Of a stretch of DNA of 64,000 bases, positions 1 through 8,057 are shown one piece after another. Position 1 is the first letter of the stretch, and every line of letters starts with the position of its first letter. Under the pieces are notes generated by a model, which saw only the letters and a list, made by a program, of their open reading frames with translations, was not told the origin of the DNA and searched no databases. The DNA is from Kribbella pittospori. GTDB lineage: Bacteria; Actinomycetota; Actinomycetes; Propionibacteriales; Kribbellaceae. Both the position numbers and the translations under genes were made by a program. The DNA lies in assembly GCF_004331465.1 (NCBI RefSeq), contig NZ_SJKB01000012.1, positions 1 through 64,000 of the forward strand, read 5' to 3'.

Positions 1-45
1 CTCAATCACCTGACGCTCCCGCACGTCCAACCGCCTACCCGGCAT
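1..45 (-). CDS. N-terminus of a probable IS30-type transposase, cut by window edge
   Basis: Only the first 15 codons are inside the window, reading MPGRRLDVRERQVIE. The arginine-rich start followed by a D-x-R-E-R motif resembles the first helix of the HTH domain of IS30-family transposases. A GGAGG ribosome-binding site sits at 51-55, five bases before the ATG, so this is a genuine gene start. The 10-bp palindrome caaccggttg at 82-91 lies upstream, and IS30 elements favour palindromic targets, but the element end cannot be fixed from this side. The family call rests on very few residues. Confidence 0.35.
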   Translation of the reverse strand, partial: MPGRRLDVRERQVIE

Positions 46-142
46 CACTACCTCCAGTCACCACACAAAGATCATGTGCAACAACCGGTTGAGGCCAAGG
101 GCGATGTGGCGACCAACCGGTGCACAAGGTCGGCTTGTCGGA

Positions 143-1129
143 CTACGGGGTGAGGTGGGGGGATAGGCGGTCGGCGATCAGGTGGTAGCCGTCGGGGCCG
201 GGGTGGAGGTCGTCGGCGTACAGGGCGAGGGCCTCGGTCCTGGTGAGGATGTCGCGGCCCTCGATGAGGCGTACGCCGGGATCGACCCGGGCGCCGCGCT
301 CGACGCAGTCGCGGATGTCGTCGAGGGTCAGGCCGACCGCATTGGGTTTGCCCTCGAGGTTGGGGGCGAGCAGGGGAGTGATGACGACGATCGGCGTCTT
401 CGGGTGACCCGCACGGACGGTCGAGACGAACGACTCGACCTGGCCGGGCAGCGTGCGGCCGCTGAAGGTCCCGCCGCCGTAGATGTTGACGCCGAGGCAC
501 ATCGAGATCAGTCGCGCCGGAGTGTCCCGGATCGTGCGGGCCGCGATCGGATCCAGGTGGCACTCCCCGGCGAAGCCAAGGGCCACCAGGTCCCAGCCGT
601 GCCGACGGGCGACCAAGGCCGGCCAAGTCTCCGAGGGGCCGTAGGCGCCGCTGCACTGAGTGATCGAACTGCCGTAGGTGATCCAGCGCGGTCCGCTGGG
701 GGCCACCGGCTCGGCATCGCCGTCGAACGTGAGCCCGCGGAAGCCGATCATCCCGGCCTGGGGCAGCCAGATCTCCACCTCGGCAGGCCGTCCCGGCAGG
801 TCGGCAGTCAGAGTCTGCTCGCCCTCCCGGACCTCGCAGCGCCGATGCAGCTCACCGTCGACCAGGACGTCCACCGGTGCCAGATTCGCGTAGATGCCGA
901 GCGCCGCCCGGATCTCCAGTCGCACCGAGGAGGCCGTCGTACTCCAAGAGGCCCGGACGCCCGCGGGCGTGGCAGCGCGGTCCCAGAGGCGGTGGCCCTC
1001 GCGGTCCGGATACCCGGTCCAGTCGGTCAGGTGGAAGTCGTGGCCGCGCGGGTCGAGGCGCCAGAACGTCGTCCAGCCGTCGGAGTCGGCCTCACGATGC
1101 TGGTACCCGGTCCAGAGGGCCTCGGTCAT
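143..1129 (-). CDS. SGNH/GDSL-family hydrolase (two-domain esterase type)
   Basis: A 328-residue probable serine esterase. An N-terminal beta-rich domain covers about residues 1-145. The SGNH domain follows, with the nucleophile block GSSIT at 153-157 (Ser155) and the C-terminal catalytic pair in DDLHPGPDGY (Asp306, His309). This layout fits the GxDLY plus GDSL_3 hydrolases that act on acyl groups of sugars or glycans. There is no signal peptide, so it should be cytoplasmic. The chosen ATG overlaps the stop codon of the upstream gntR gene as ATGA, so the two are translationally coupled. Its substrate may be an ester linked to the acid handled by the divergent operon at 1957-7264, which is inference. 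Confidence 0.8.
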   Translation of the reverse strand: MTEALWTGYQHREADSDGWTTFWRLDPRGHDFHLTDWTGYPDREGHRLWDRAATPAGVRASWSTTASSVRLEIRAALGIYANLAPVDVLVDGELHRRCEVREGEQTLTADLPGRPAEVEIWLPQAGMIGFRGLTFDGDAEPVAPSGPRWITYGSSITQCSGAYGPSETWPALVARRHGWDLVALGFAGECHLDPIAARTIRDTPARLISMCLGVNIYGGGTFSGRTLPGQVESFVSTVRAGHPKTPIVVITPLLAPNLEGKPNAVGLTLDDIRDCVERGARVDPGVRLIEGRDILTRTEALALYADDLHPGPDGYHLIADRLSPHLTP

Positions 1130-1839
1130 GTTCGCGCTCCTCGGATGCCCCGGAGTGACCGGGCGACAGGCTGTGCGGCGGCGGACGTGAGGCGGGCGAC
1201 GGCGCGCGCACCGAGGCTGGCGTCGACGTGGGCGAGCATGACCGCGGCGGCCGTGGCGGCGTCTCCGGCCGCGATCGCGTCGACCATCGCGAGATGCTCG
1301 GCGTGGGTGCGGTCGAGGTCCTCCTCGGTCCGGCCGTCCTCGAGGGCCAGCCTGCGGTACCGGTCCGCTTTGTCCCACAGCCCGTCCAGCGTCTGGACCA
1401 GCAACTGGTTGTGCGAGGCCGTGTAGATCGCGATGTGGAACTGCCGGTGCGTCGCCAGCTCGGACGACTCCGGGTCGGTACGCAGCGGCAACAGCTTGTC
1501 GGCCGTCTCCCGGATCCGGTCCAGATCCTGCCGGGTACGACGCTCCGCCGCGAGGCCGGCCGCCAACGGATCCAGCGACCGCCGGATCTCGACCAGGTCG
1601 CGCGCCTCCTCGGCGGTCAGCCGGGTGACCCGGGCGTCCCGGTGTGCGTCGAGCTCCACCAGGCCCTCGGTCATCAACCGGCGCAGCGCCTCGCGCAGCG
1701 GCGTCGTACTGATGCCGAGATCGCGGGCCAGCGCAGCCTGCTGGATGACCGATCCGGGCACCAGGTCGCCGCGCAGGAGTTGGTCGCGGACGAGCTCGTA
1801 GGCGACCTCGGCCTTGGTGGCCGTCTTGACCTCGGACAC
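1126..1839 (-). CDS. GntR-family transcriptional regulator, FadR/FCD type
   Basis: A 237-residue regulator. The N-terminal winged helix (about 5-75) carries the GntR pattern AYELVRDQLLRGDLVPGS and an ISTTPLREALRRL recognition helix. An all-helical FCD ligand domain (about 80-220) follows, with conserved D/H positions such as the TARTEEDLDRTHAEHLAM-like region. FCD regulators usually sense carboxylic acids and repress their catabolic genes. The GTG at 1839 is chosen because GGAGGT lies six bases upstream at 1846-1851. The gene is divergent to the dehydrogenase operon, and identical GTTATAAC palindromes flank the shared promoter region, so autoregulation and control of 1957-7264 are likely. Confidence 0.88.
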   Translation of the reverse strand: MSEVKTATKAEVAYELVRDQLLRGDLVPGSVIQQAALARDLGISTTPLREALRRLMTEGLVELDAHRDARVTRLTAEEARDLVEIRRSLDPLAAGLAAERRTRQDLDRIRETADKLLPLRTDPESSELATHRQFHIAIYTASHNQLLVQTLDGLWDKADRYRRLALEDGRTEEDLDRTHAEHLAMVDAIAAGDAATAAAVMLAHVDASLGARAVARLTSAAAQPVARSLRGIRGART

Positions 1840-1854
1840 AGGCGAACCTCCGTG

Positions 1855-1862
1855 GTTATAAC
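1855..1862. promoter_or_regulatory. GTTATAAC palindrome, probable GntR operator 1
   Basis: Perfect 8-bp palindrome, GGTTATAAC in context, just upstream of the gntR ribosome-binding site. The same nonamer recurs 77 bp away at 1931-1939. Binding here would block gntR expression. Confidence 0.55.
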
Positions 1863-1931
1863 AGGGCTGAGGCAGAGAATACCTTGAGATCAAGCCTTGA
1901 GACGATCCCTCAGGAGATCTTGACGTAGAAG

Positions 1932-1939
1932 GTTATAAC
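1932..1939. promoter_or_regulatory. GTTATAAC palindrome, probable GntR operator 2
   Basis: Second copy of the palindrome, immediately after a TTGACG -35-like hexamer (1920-1925) and 17 bp before the ATG of the dehydrogenase gene. The position suits repression of the operon at 1957-7264. Confidence 0.55.
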
Positions 1940-1956
1940 GACTCACACTCCTTCTC

Positions 1957-3024
1957 ATGGCTGATCACTACCGGCTGGGCGTGCTGCCCGGCGACGGCAT
2001 CGGACCCGAGATCGTTCCCGCGGCCGTCCAGGTGCTCGACGCGGCGCTGGCCGCCACCGGTGCCGAACCCGTCGAATGGGTTCCGCTCCCGGTCGGTGCG
2101 GCGGCGATCGAGACGCACGGCAGCGCGCTGCCCGACGTCACGGTCGAGACGCTCGACAAGCTCGACGGCTGGCTGCTCGGCCCGCACGACAGTGCGGCGT
2201 ACCCGGCCGAGCACCGGGCCAAGCTGAACCCGAGCGGGTTCCTGCGCAAGCACTTCGACCTGTTCGCGAACATCCGCCCGGCCAAGGCCTTCGAGGGGAC
2301 GCCCGCGCTGGTGCCCGGCCTCGACCTGGTCGTGGTCCGGGAGAACACCGAGGGTTTCTACGCGGACCGCAGTACCTATCGCGGCACCGGCGAGTTCATG
2401 CCGACCGCCGACGTGGCGATCGCGATGGGCATCTTCACCCGCCCGGCGATCGAGCGGATCGCGCGCCAGGCCCTCGAACTGGCGAGCCGCCGGCGCCGGC
2501 ACCTGACGATCGTGCACAAGGCCAACGTGCTGCGCACCAGCACCGGCTTCTTCCTGGAGATCTGCCGCGAGCTCGCCGCCGGGTACCCCGAGGTCGAGGT
2601 GGACGACTTCCACATCGATGCGATGACCGTGCACCTGGTCCGGCACGGCGCCGACTTCGACGTGCTGGTGACCGAGAACATGTTCGGCGACATCCTGTCC
2701 GACCTGACCGGCGAACTGGCCGGCTCGCTCGGCATCGCGCCGTCGATCAACGCATCCAACGACCGCGCGATGGCCCAGGCCGCGCACGGCTCGGCGCCCG
2801 ACATCGCCGGCCGCGGCCTCGCCAACCCGACCGCGATGATCGCGTCCGGCGCGATGCTGCTGGACTGGCTCGGCAGCGAGCACGCCAAGCAGGCGGCGAC
2901 GCTGGTCGATCGCGGACTCCGTACGGCGGTCGCGAGCGGCGTCCGTACCGCGGATCTCGGCGGCACGGCCGGTACGGCGGAGTTCACCAACGCTGTCGTT
3001 GCTGCCATCAACGAGTCGGCATGA
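1957..3024 (+). CDS. Isocitrate/isopropylmalate dehydrogenase-family enzyme
   Basis: A 355-residue beta-decarboxylating dehydrogenase. It has the family start LPGDGIGPEI, the substrate loop with VVRENTEGFYADR, the Mg/catalytic segment FDVLVTENMFGDILSDL, and the coenzyme segment AAHGSAPDIAGRGLANPTA. The length matches LeuB and tartrate dehydrogenase rather than Icd. The ending HGSAPDIAG favours NAD. Such enzymes oxidise and decarboxylate 2-hydroxyacids with a 3-carboxylate (isopropylmalate, homoisocitrate, tartrate, isocitrate). LeuB seems unlikely because no leuC/leuD is nearby and the partner is a full aconitase. It is the first gene of an operon, its stop overlaps the next start as ATGA, and it lacks an obvious Shine-Dalgarno. 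The exact substrate is not determined. Confidence 0.82.
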   Translation: MADHYRLGVLPGDGIGPEIVPAAVQVLDAALAATGAEPVEWVPLPVGAAAIETHGSALPDVTVETLDKLDGWLLGPHDSAAYPAEHRAKLNPSGFLRKHFDLFANIRPAKAFEGTPALVPGLDLVVVRENTEGFYADRSTYRGTGEFMPTADVAIAMGIFTRPAIERIARQALELASRRRRHLTIVHKANVLRTSTGFFLEICRELAAGYPEVEVDDFHIDAMTVHLVRHGADFDVLVTENMFGDILSDLTGELAGSLGIAPSINASNDRAMAQAAHGSAPDIAGRGLANPTAMIASGAMLLDWLGSEHAKQAATLVDRGLRTAVASGVRTADLGGTAGTAEFTNAVVAAINESA

Positions 3025-5492
3025 CCGCCCGGACCCAGTCCCTGCGGGGCGTCGCTCCCGATCACCTGCCGCGGACTCTGCGCATCCTGCTGGAGAACGC
3101 ACTGCGGCACGGCACCGCGAGCGACGTACTGCGGAACTGGGAACCGGGTGCGGTCGGTGAGCTCGAGGTGTTCCCGTCCAGGGTCTTCCTGCACGACACG
3201 AACGGCGTTCCCGTGCTGGCCGATCTGGCCGCGATGCGGGACGCGATGGTGGCTAGCGGCAACGATCCGGCGCTGGTCGATCCGCTGATCCCCGCTGAGT
3301 TGGTGGTCGACCATTCGGTGATCGCGGATACGTTCGGCCGGCCGGACGCCCTGTCGTTGAACGTCGCGCTGGAGTACGAGCGGAACGCCGAGCGGTATCG
3401 CTTCCTGCGCTGGGGTCAGCGCACGTTCCAGCAGCTGAAGGTGGTCCCGCCCGGCGCCGGGATCATGCACCAGATCAATCTCGAGCACCTGGCCCGCGTG
3501 GTCGAGGAGCGCGACGGCTGGGTGTTCCCGGATCTTTGCCTGGGCACGGATTCGCACACCACGATGGTCAACGGGCTCGGCGTACTCGGCTGGGGGATCG
3601 GCGGCATCGAGGCCGAGGCCGCGATGCTCGGTCAGTCCGTGTCGATGGTGCTGCCACCGGTTGTCGGCGTCCGGTTGTCCGGCGCGCTGCCGATCGGGAC
3701 GACCGCGACCGACCTGGTGCTGACGATCACCGAGACGCTGCGTGCGCACGGCGTGGTCGGCAAGCTGGTCGAGTTCGGCGGTCCCGCGCTCGCCGGTCTC
3801 CCGGTGCCGGACCGGGCCACGATCGCGAACATGAGCCCGGAGTTCGGCTCGACCGCGGCGTACTTCCCGATCGACGACCGCACGCTGGAGTACCTGCGCT
3901 TCACCGGCCGCCCGCCGGAGAAGGTCGCGCTCGTCGAGTCCTACGCCAAGGAGCAAGGCCTCTGGCACGACCCTTCCGTTGAGCTCCGATACGACGAGTA
4001 CGTCGACATCGACCTCGGCTCCGTGGTCCCGTCGATCGCTGGACCGCGCCGGCCGCAGCAGCGCGTCGCCCTGGTTGACGCCAAGCAGGCAGCGGCCTTG
4101 GAACTCCCCGTCGGTCCGCGTACGACGGACGTCCCGGGTCACGGCGCTGTCGTCGTCGCGGCGATCACCTCGTGCACGAACACGTCCAACCCCTCGGTGA
4201 TGGTCGCCGCCGGGTTGCTGGCCCGGAACGCCGTGGAGCGCGGTCTCACCAGCAAGCCCTGGGTGAAGACGACCCTGTCGCCTGGTTCGCGGGTCGTGAT
4301 GGAGTACCTCGGCGCGGCCGGACTCACGCCGTACCTGGAGAAGCTGGGGTTCCACCTGGCCGGGTTTGGCTGCATGACTTGCATCGGCGCCTCGGGTGCG
4401 CTGATCGACGAGGTCGGCGAGGCGGTTCGCTCGCAGGATCTCACCGTCGCGGCCGTGCTGTCGGGGAACCGCAACTTCGAGGGCCGGATCCAGTCCGACG
4501 TCCGATTGAACTACCTCGCTTCGCCGCCGCTCGTGATCGCCTACGCACTCGCGGGCCGGATGGACATCGACCTGCTCACCGAACCACTCGGCACCGACCC
4601 GTCGGGACAGCCCGTCTACCTGAAGGACATCTGGCCGACCGGCATCGACGAGGTGATCGGCGCGACCGTGACTCCCGACCTCTTCGACCACGCGTACGAC
4701 GACCTGTTCGCGGGCGACGAGCGGTGGCAGGGACTGGACGCGCCGGCTGGGGAGACCTTTGCGTGGGGCTCCTCGACTTACCTACAGCAGCCGCCGTACT
4801 TCGGTATGGAAGCGAGTCCTGGTGACCTGATCGGTGCCCGTGCACTCGTGCGGTTGGGTGACTCGGTCACGACGGATCACATCTCGCCCGCTGGGGCGAT
4901 CCCGCCGGACAGCGTTGCCGGTCGATATCTAGGGGTGCCGCGACACCAGCTGAACACCTACGCGTCGCGGCGCGGCAATCACCTGGTGATGATGCGTGGT
5001 GCCTTCGGCAACGTCCGGCTCCGCAACCAGCTTGCCGAGGGCGCCGAAGGTCCCGTCACCCGTGGACCCGACGGCGAGCTGACCTCGATCTACGACGCTG
5101 CCGAGGCCTACCGTGCGGCCGGCGTACCGATCGTCGTTGTCGCCGGCAAGGAGTACGGCACCGGATCGTCTCGCGACTGGGCGGCGAAGGGTCCGGCGCT
5201 CCTAGGCGTCCGGGCGGTGCTGGCGCAGTCGTTCGAACGCATCCATCGGTCGAACCTGGTCGGCCTCGGCATCCTGCCGCTGGAGTTCCTGCCGGGCGAG
5301 GGTGACGACCTGACCGGCGACGACCCGATCGACATCCGCCTCGGCGAGGACGGCTTCGCCACCGCGTCCTCCGCGGGCAAGACCTACCGGCTGCGGATCC
5401 GTCTCGACACGCCGCGTGAACACGACTACTACCTCCACGGCGGCGTGCTGCCGTACGTGCTGCACCGCCTGAGCGAAGGACAAGCCCAGTGA
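3021..5492 (+). CDS. Aconitase-family hydratase (AcnA/IRP1 type, short)
   Basis: An 823-residue [4Fe-4S] aconitase-type enzyme, shorter than the usual 890-930 residues. Cluster ligands are Cys385 in ITSCTNTSNPSVM and Cys451/Cys454 in GCMTCIGASG. Most aconitases read TTCIGNSG here, so the Asn that normally follows the second cluster motif is Ala. The swivel domain keeps GSSRDWAAKGP with the catalytic serine. The DLCLGTDSHTTM substrate block and the EGRIQSDVRLNYLASPPLV block are present. It is translationally coupled to the dehydrogenase before it and the aldehyde dehydrogenase after it. A dedicated, regulator-controlled copy with altered active-site flanks suggests a substrate other than citrate, such as a citrate homologue; this is inference. 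Confidence 0.85.
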   Translation: MTARTQSLRGVAPDHLPRTLRILLENALRHGTASDVLRNWEPGAVGELEVFPSRVFLHDTNGVPVLADLAAMRDAMVASGNDPALVDPLIPAELVVDHSVIADTFGRPDALSLNVALEYERNAERYRFLRWGQRTFQQLKVVPPGAGIMHQINLEHLARVVEERDGWVFPDLCLGTDSHTTMVNGLGVLGWGIGGIEAEAAMLGQSVSMVLPPVVGVRLSGALPIGTTATDLVLTITETLRAHGVVGKLVEFGGPALAGLPVPDRATIANMSPEFGSTAAYFPIDDRTLEYLRFTGRPPEKVALVESYAKEQGLWHDPSVELRYDEYVDIDLGSVVPSIAGPRRPQQRVALVDAKQAAALELPVGPRTTDVPGHGAVVVAAITSCTNTSNPSVMVAAGLLARNAVERGLTSKPWVKTTLSPGSRVVMEYLGAAGLTPYLEKLGFHLAGFGCMTCIGASGALIDEVGEAVRSQDLTVAAVLSGNRNFEGRIQSDVRLNYLASPPLVIAYALAGRMDIDLLTEPLGTDPSGQPVYLKDIWPTGIDEVIGATVTPDLFDHAYDDLFAGDERWQGLDAPAGETFAWGSSTYLQQPPYFGMEASPGDLIGARALVRLGDSVTTDHISPAGAIPPDSVAGRYLGVPRHQLNTYASRRGNHLVMMRGAFGNVRLRNQLAEGAEGPVTRGPDGELTSIYDAAEAYRAAGVPIVVVAGKEYGTGSSRDWAAKGPALLGVRAVLAQSFERIHRSNLVGLGILPLEFLPGEGDDLTGDDPIDIRLGEDGFATASSAGKTYRLRIRLDTPREHDYYLHGGVLPYVLHRLSEGQAQ

Positions 5493-7264
5493 TCGTCTCG
5501 ATCAACCCTGCCAGCGGCGAGCAACTCGCCACCTTCGACCCGTACGACGCGGACCGTGTCGACCGGATGCTCACCGCCGCGGTGGTTGCCCAGAGCAACT
5601 GGCGGTGGGCCGAGGTTCAGCGGCGTACCGAACTGCTGGAGTCCCTGGCCGCGACGCTGCGGGACCGCAAGGCCGAGCTGGCCGCGCTGATCACCAGCGA
5701 GATGGGCAAGCCGTTGGCCGAGGCGGCCGCCGAGATCGAGAAGTGTGCGATCAACTGCGAGTACTACGCGACCAACGCCCAGGGGTTCCTGGCCGCGGAG
5801 ACGATCACCGCGGAAGGCCGGGTCGAGGCCGACCCGCTGGGCGTCGTACTCGCGATGATGCCGTGGAACTACCCGTTCTGGCAGTTCTTCCGGTTCGTCG
5901 CTCCGGCACTGGCCGCGGGCAACGGCGCGATCCTCAAGCACGCCAATTCGGTCCCACGCTGTGCGCTGGCGATCGAGTCGGTACTGCGGGATGCCGGAGT
6001 ACCGGATGGTCTGGTCGGGGTGCTCCTGGTCGAGACCGACCAGGTGGCCGGTCTGATCGCGGACGACCGGATCGCGGCGGTGACGTTCACCGGTTCGACC
6101 GAGGTCGGCAGCATGATCGCCGAGCAGGCTGGTCGGGCGCTGAAGAAGCAGGTGCTCGAACTCGGCGGCTCGGATCCGTTCATTGTCCTGGCCGACGCCG
6201 ATCTGGAGCTTGCCGCGACCACCGCGGTGACCGCGCGCTTCCTGAACACCGGCCAGAGCTGCGTCAACGCGAAGCGGTTCATCGTCGAGGAGTCTGTCGC
6301 CGACGAGTTCGTCGCCCGCTTCTCTGCCGCCGTCGGGCGGCTGGTCCTCGGTGATCCGGTCGACGATGGGACCACGATCGGCCCGCTGGCTCGGGCTGGC
6401 CTCCGTGACACGTTGCACGACCAGGTACGCCGTACCGTCGACGCCGGAGCGACTCTCGTGCGTGGCGGGGAAGTAGCCGATCGGGCTGGCTTCTACTACC
6501 AGCCGACCGTGCTCGACCATGTGCTGCCGGGGATGGCGGCGTTCGACGAGGAGACGTTCGGCCCGGTCGCGGCGATCACGCGGGTGCGCGACGCCGACGA
6601 GGCGATCCGGCTGGCCAACCAGACCGAGTTCGGGCTGGGCGCGTCGTTGTGGACCACGCAGGAACGGGCGTCCGAGTTGGTCCGTCGCCTGGATGCGGGC
6701 GCGGTGTTCGTGAATGCGATGGTCGCGTCGGATCCGCGGCTGCCGTTCGGCGGGACCAAGCGGTCCGGCTACGGCCGCGAGCTCGGCGCGCACGGGATGC
6801 GCGAGTTCATGAACCTCAAGACCGTCTGGTCGGCCGACCCGGCGCCGCGGCTGGTGATCAAGCCGGACGACGTCGAGGTCTTCGACCGTGGCAGCGGCGT
6901 ACGGACCGTCCCGTACGTCGGCGCCTGGAACAGCGAGTCGAACAAGATCACCACCGGTACGACGGTCTTCGCGGTCGGCACCCGGATCCCGCTGCACTCG
7001 CACAACGTCGAGGAGTCCGTGCTGGTGTTCTCCGGTCAGGCGACCGCGGTGATCGGCGACGAGCGGATCGACCTGGAGGCCGGCGACGCGACCTGGGTGC
7101 CGGCCGGCGTACCGCACCAGTTCACCAACCGCGGCGACGGCGAACTGACCATCTACTGGGTGTACGGCGGCCGCGCGGTGACCCGGACGATGACCGCGAC
7201 CGGCGTCACGGTGGCGCATCTCTCAGCGGCCGACCGCGGAGCCGTTGCCGCTTCAGGAAAGTAA
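5489..7264 (+). CDS. Aldehyde dehydrogenase (SSADH-like) fused to a C-terminal cupin
   Basis: A 591-residue two-domain protein. Residues 1 to about 460 form an NAD(P)-dependent aldehyde dehydrogenase of the GabD1/succinate-semialdehyde type, with the MPWNYPFWQF motif, the general base Glu in LELGGSDPF and catalytic Cys258 in NTGQSCVNAKR. After a short linker, about 485-575 form a cupin barrel with metal-binding residues His503, His505 and Glu509 in LHSHNVEES and His543 in PAGVPHQF. Aldehyde dehydrogenases of this family normally end near residue 455. The GTG start overlaps the aconitase stop (GTGA) and is preceded by AAGGA. The cupin could sense, bind or rearrange the substrate or its precursor. 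Third gene of the operon. Confidence 0.88.
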   Translation: MIVSINPASGEQLATFDPYDADRVDRMLTAAVVAQSNWRWAEVQRRTELLESLAATLRDRKAELAALITSEMGKPLAEAAAEIEKCAINCEYYATNAQGFLAAETITAEGRVEADPLGVVLAMMPWNYPFWQFFRFVAPALAAGNGAILKHANSVPRCALAIESVLRDAGVPDGLVGVLLVETDQVAGLIADDRIAAVTFTGSTEVGSMIAEQAGRALKKQVLELGGSDPFIVLADADLELAATTAVTARFLNTGQSCVNAKRFIVEESVADEFVARFSAAVGRLVLGDPVDDGTTIGPLARAGLRDTLHDQVRRTVDAGATLVRGGEVADRAGFYYQPTVLDHVLPGMAAFDEETFGPVAAITRVRDADEAIRLANQTEFGLGASLWTTQERASELVRRLDAGAVFVNAMVASDPRLPFGGTKRSGYGRELGAHGMREFMNLKTVWSADPAPRLVIKPDDVEVFDRGSGVRTVPYVGAWNSESNKITTGTTVFAVGTRIPLHSHNVEESVLVFSGQATAVIGDERIDLEAGDATWVPAGVPHQFTNRGDGELTIYWVYGGRAVTRTMTATGVTVAHLSAADRGAVAASGK

Positions 7265-7274
7265 CGAATAGACT
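7245..7274 (+). promoter_or_regulatory. Candidate promoter of the VIT1-ETF operon
   Basis: TTGCCG (7245-7250) and TAGACT (7269-7274) are separated by 18 bp. A palindrome-like element begins three bases after the -10, the same arrangement as at 17803-17852. Confidence 0.45.
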
Positions 7275-7276
7275 CA

Positions 7277-7292
7277 TGTAACAGGTGATGCA
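7277..7292. promoter_or_regulatory. TGTAACAGGTGATGCA element, shared with 17837-17852
   Basis: Thirteen of 16 bases match the perfect dyad TGCAACAGATGTTGCA found at 17837-17852 before another membrane protein. Both lie directly after the -10 hexamer. A common repressor is inferred; its identity is unknown. Confidence 0.45.
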
Positions 7293-7299
7293 GATTAAC

Positions 7300-7318
7300 C
7301 AAGGTTACGCTCACCTTA
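7300..7318. promoter_or_regulatory. DtxR/IdeR-like iron box
   Basis: The 19-mer CAAGGTTACGCTCACCTTA matches the actinobacterial iron-box consensus TTAGGTTAGSCTAACCTAA at 14 of 19 positions, including the central dyad AGGTTA/CACCT. It lies about 20 bp before the start of a VIT1-type metal transporter, which fits iron-dependent control. Confidence 0.55.
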
Positions 7319-7337
7319 CCCGGAAGGACGTATGGAG

Positions 7338-8057
7338 ATGACCGCGGAAGTTGCGGAGACACCGTCGGAGATCCACCACTCGCACCGCGACGTGACCGGT
7401 GGCTGGCTGCGGCCGGCGACGTTCGGCGTGATGGACGGCCTGGTGTCGAACTTCGCCCTGGTCGCCGGTGTGGTCGGCGGCGGGGCGACCGGCAAGGTCG
7501 TGATCATGACCGGGCTGGCCGGCCTGGTCGCCGGGGCCTGTTCGATGGCCTCCGGTGAGTTCACCTCGGTCTCGTCGCAGACCGAGCTGATGAAGGCCGA
7601 GATCGAGGTGGAACGGCGCGAGCTGCGGATCCACCCGGAGGAAGAAGAGCGCGAGCTCGCGATGATGTACGAGGCGAAGGGTCTGCGCCCGGAGCTCGCC
7701 GCCCAGGTGGCGCGCGAGCTGACCGTCAACGCGGATGTGGCGCTCGACGTCCACGTGCGCGAAGAGCTCGGCGTCGACCCCAACGACCTGCCGTCGCCGT
7801 GGGTGGCGGCAGGGTCCTCGTTCGCCGCGTTCGCCCTTGGTGCGCTGGTTCCGCTGATCCCGTTCCTCTTCGGCGCCGCATCCGTCCTGCCCGCGCTGGT
7901 GCTGAGTGCGATCGGTCTGGTCGTCACCGGCGGGATCGTCGGCAAGATCACCGCCCGCCCGTTCTGGTACGGCGGTGGGCGGCAGCTGCTCCTGGGTGGC
8001 TTGTCGGCCGCGGTCACGTTCGCGATCGGACTGGCGGTTGGGACCGGGTTGTCATGA
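7338..8057 (+). CDS. VIT1/CCC1-family iron-manganese transporter
   Basis: A 239-residue integral membrane protein. The first segment has the family motif ATFGVMDGLVSNFALVAGV, followed by GLAGLVAGACSMASGEF. A charged cytosolic loop (about 75-145) is rich in Glu, including HPEEEERELAMMYEAKG, which in this family forms the metal-binding domain. Three hydrophobic segments close the protein (about 150-235). These proteins move Fe2+ or Mn2+ out of the cytosol. AAGGA at 7324-7328 lies nine bases before the ATG at 7338 but only three before the ATG at 7332, so 7338 is preferred. An iron box precedes the gene. Its stop overlaps the start of the electron-transfer flavoprotein gene. Confidence 0.85.
   Translation: MTAEVAETPSEIHHSHRDVTGGWLRPATFGVMDGLVSNFALVAGVVGGGATGKVVIMTGLAGLVAGACSMASGEFTSVSSQTELMKAEIEVERRELRIHPEEEERELAMMYEAKGLRPELAAQVARELTVNADVALDVHVREELGVDPNDLPSPWVAAGSSFAAFALGALVPLIPFLFGAASVLPALVLSAIGLVVTGGIVGKITARPFWYGGGRQLLLGGLSAAVTFAIGLAVGTGLS

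Noticed and set aside
1957..3024. leuB of leucine biosynthesis
   Set aside because: It is in an operon with a full-length aconitase and an aldehyde dehydrogenase, controlled by an FCD regulator, with no other leu gene.
2376..4691. A 771-codon open frame opposite the dehydrogenase and aconitase genes
   Set aside because: It mirrors the third-position GC bias of real genes on the other strand and has no recognisable domain.
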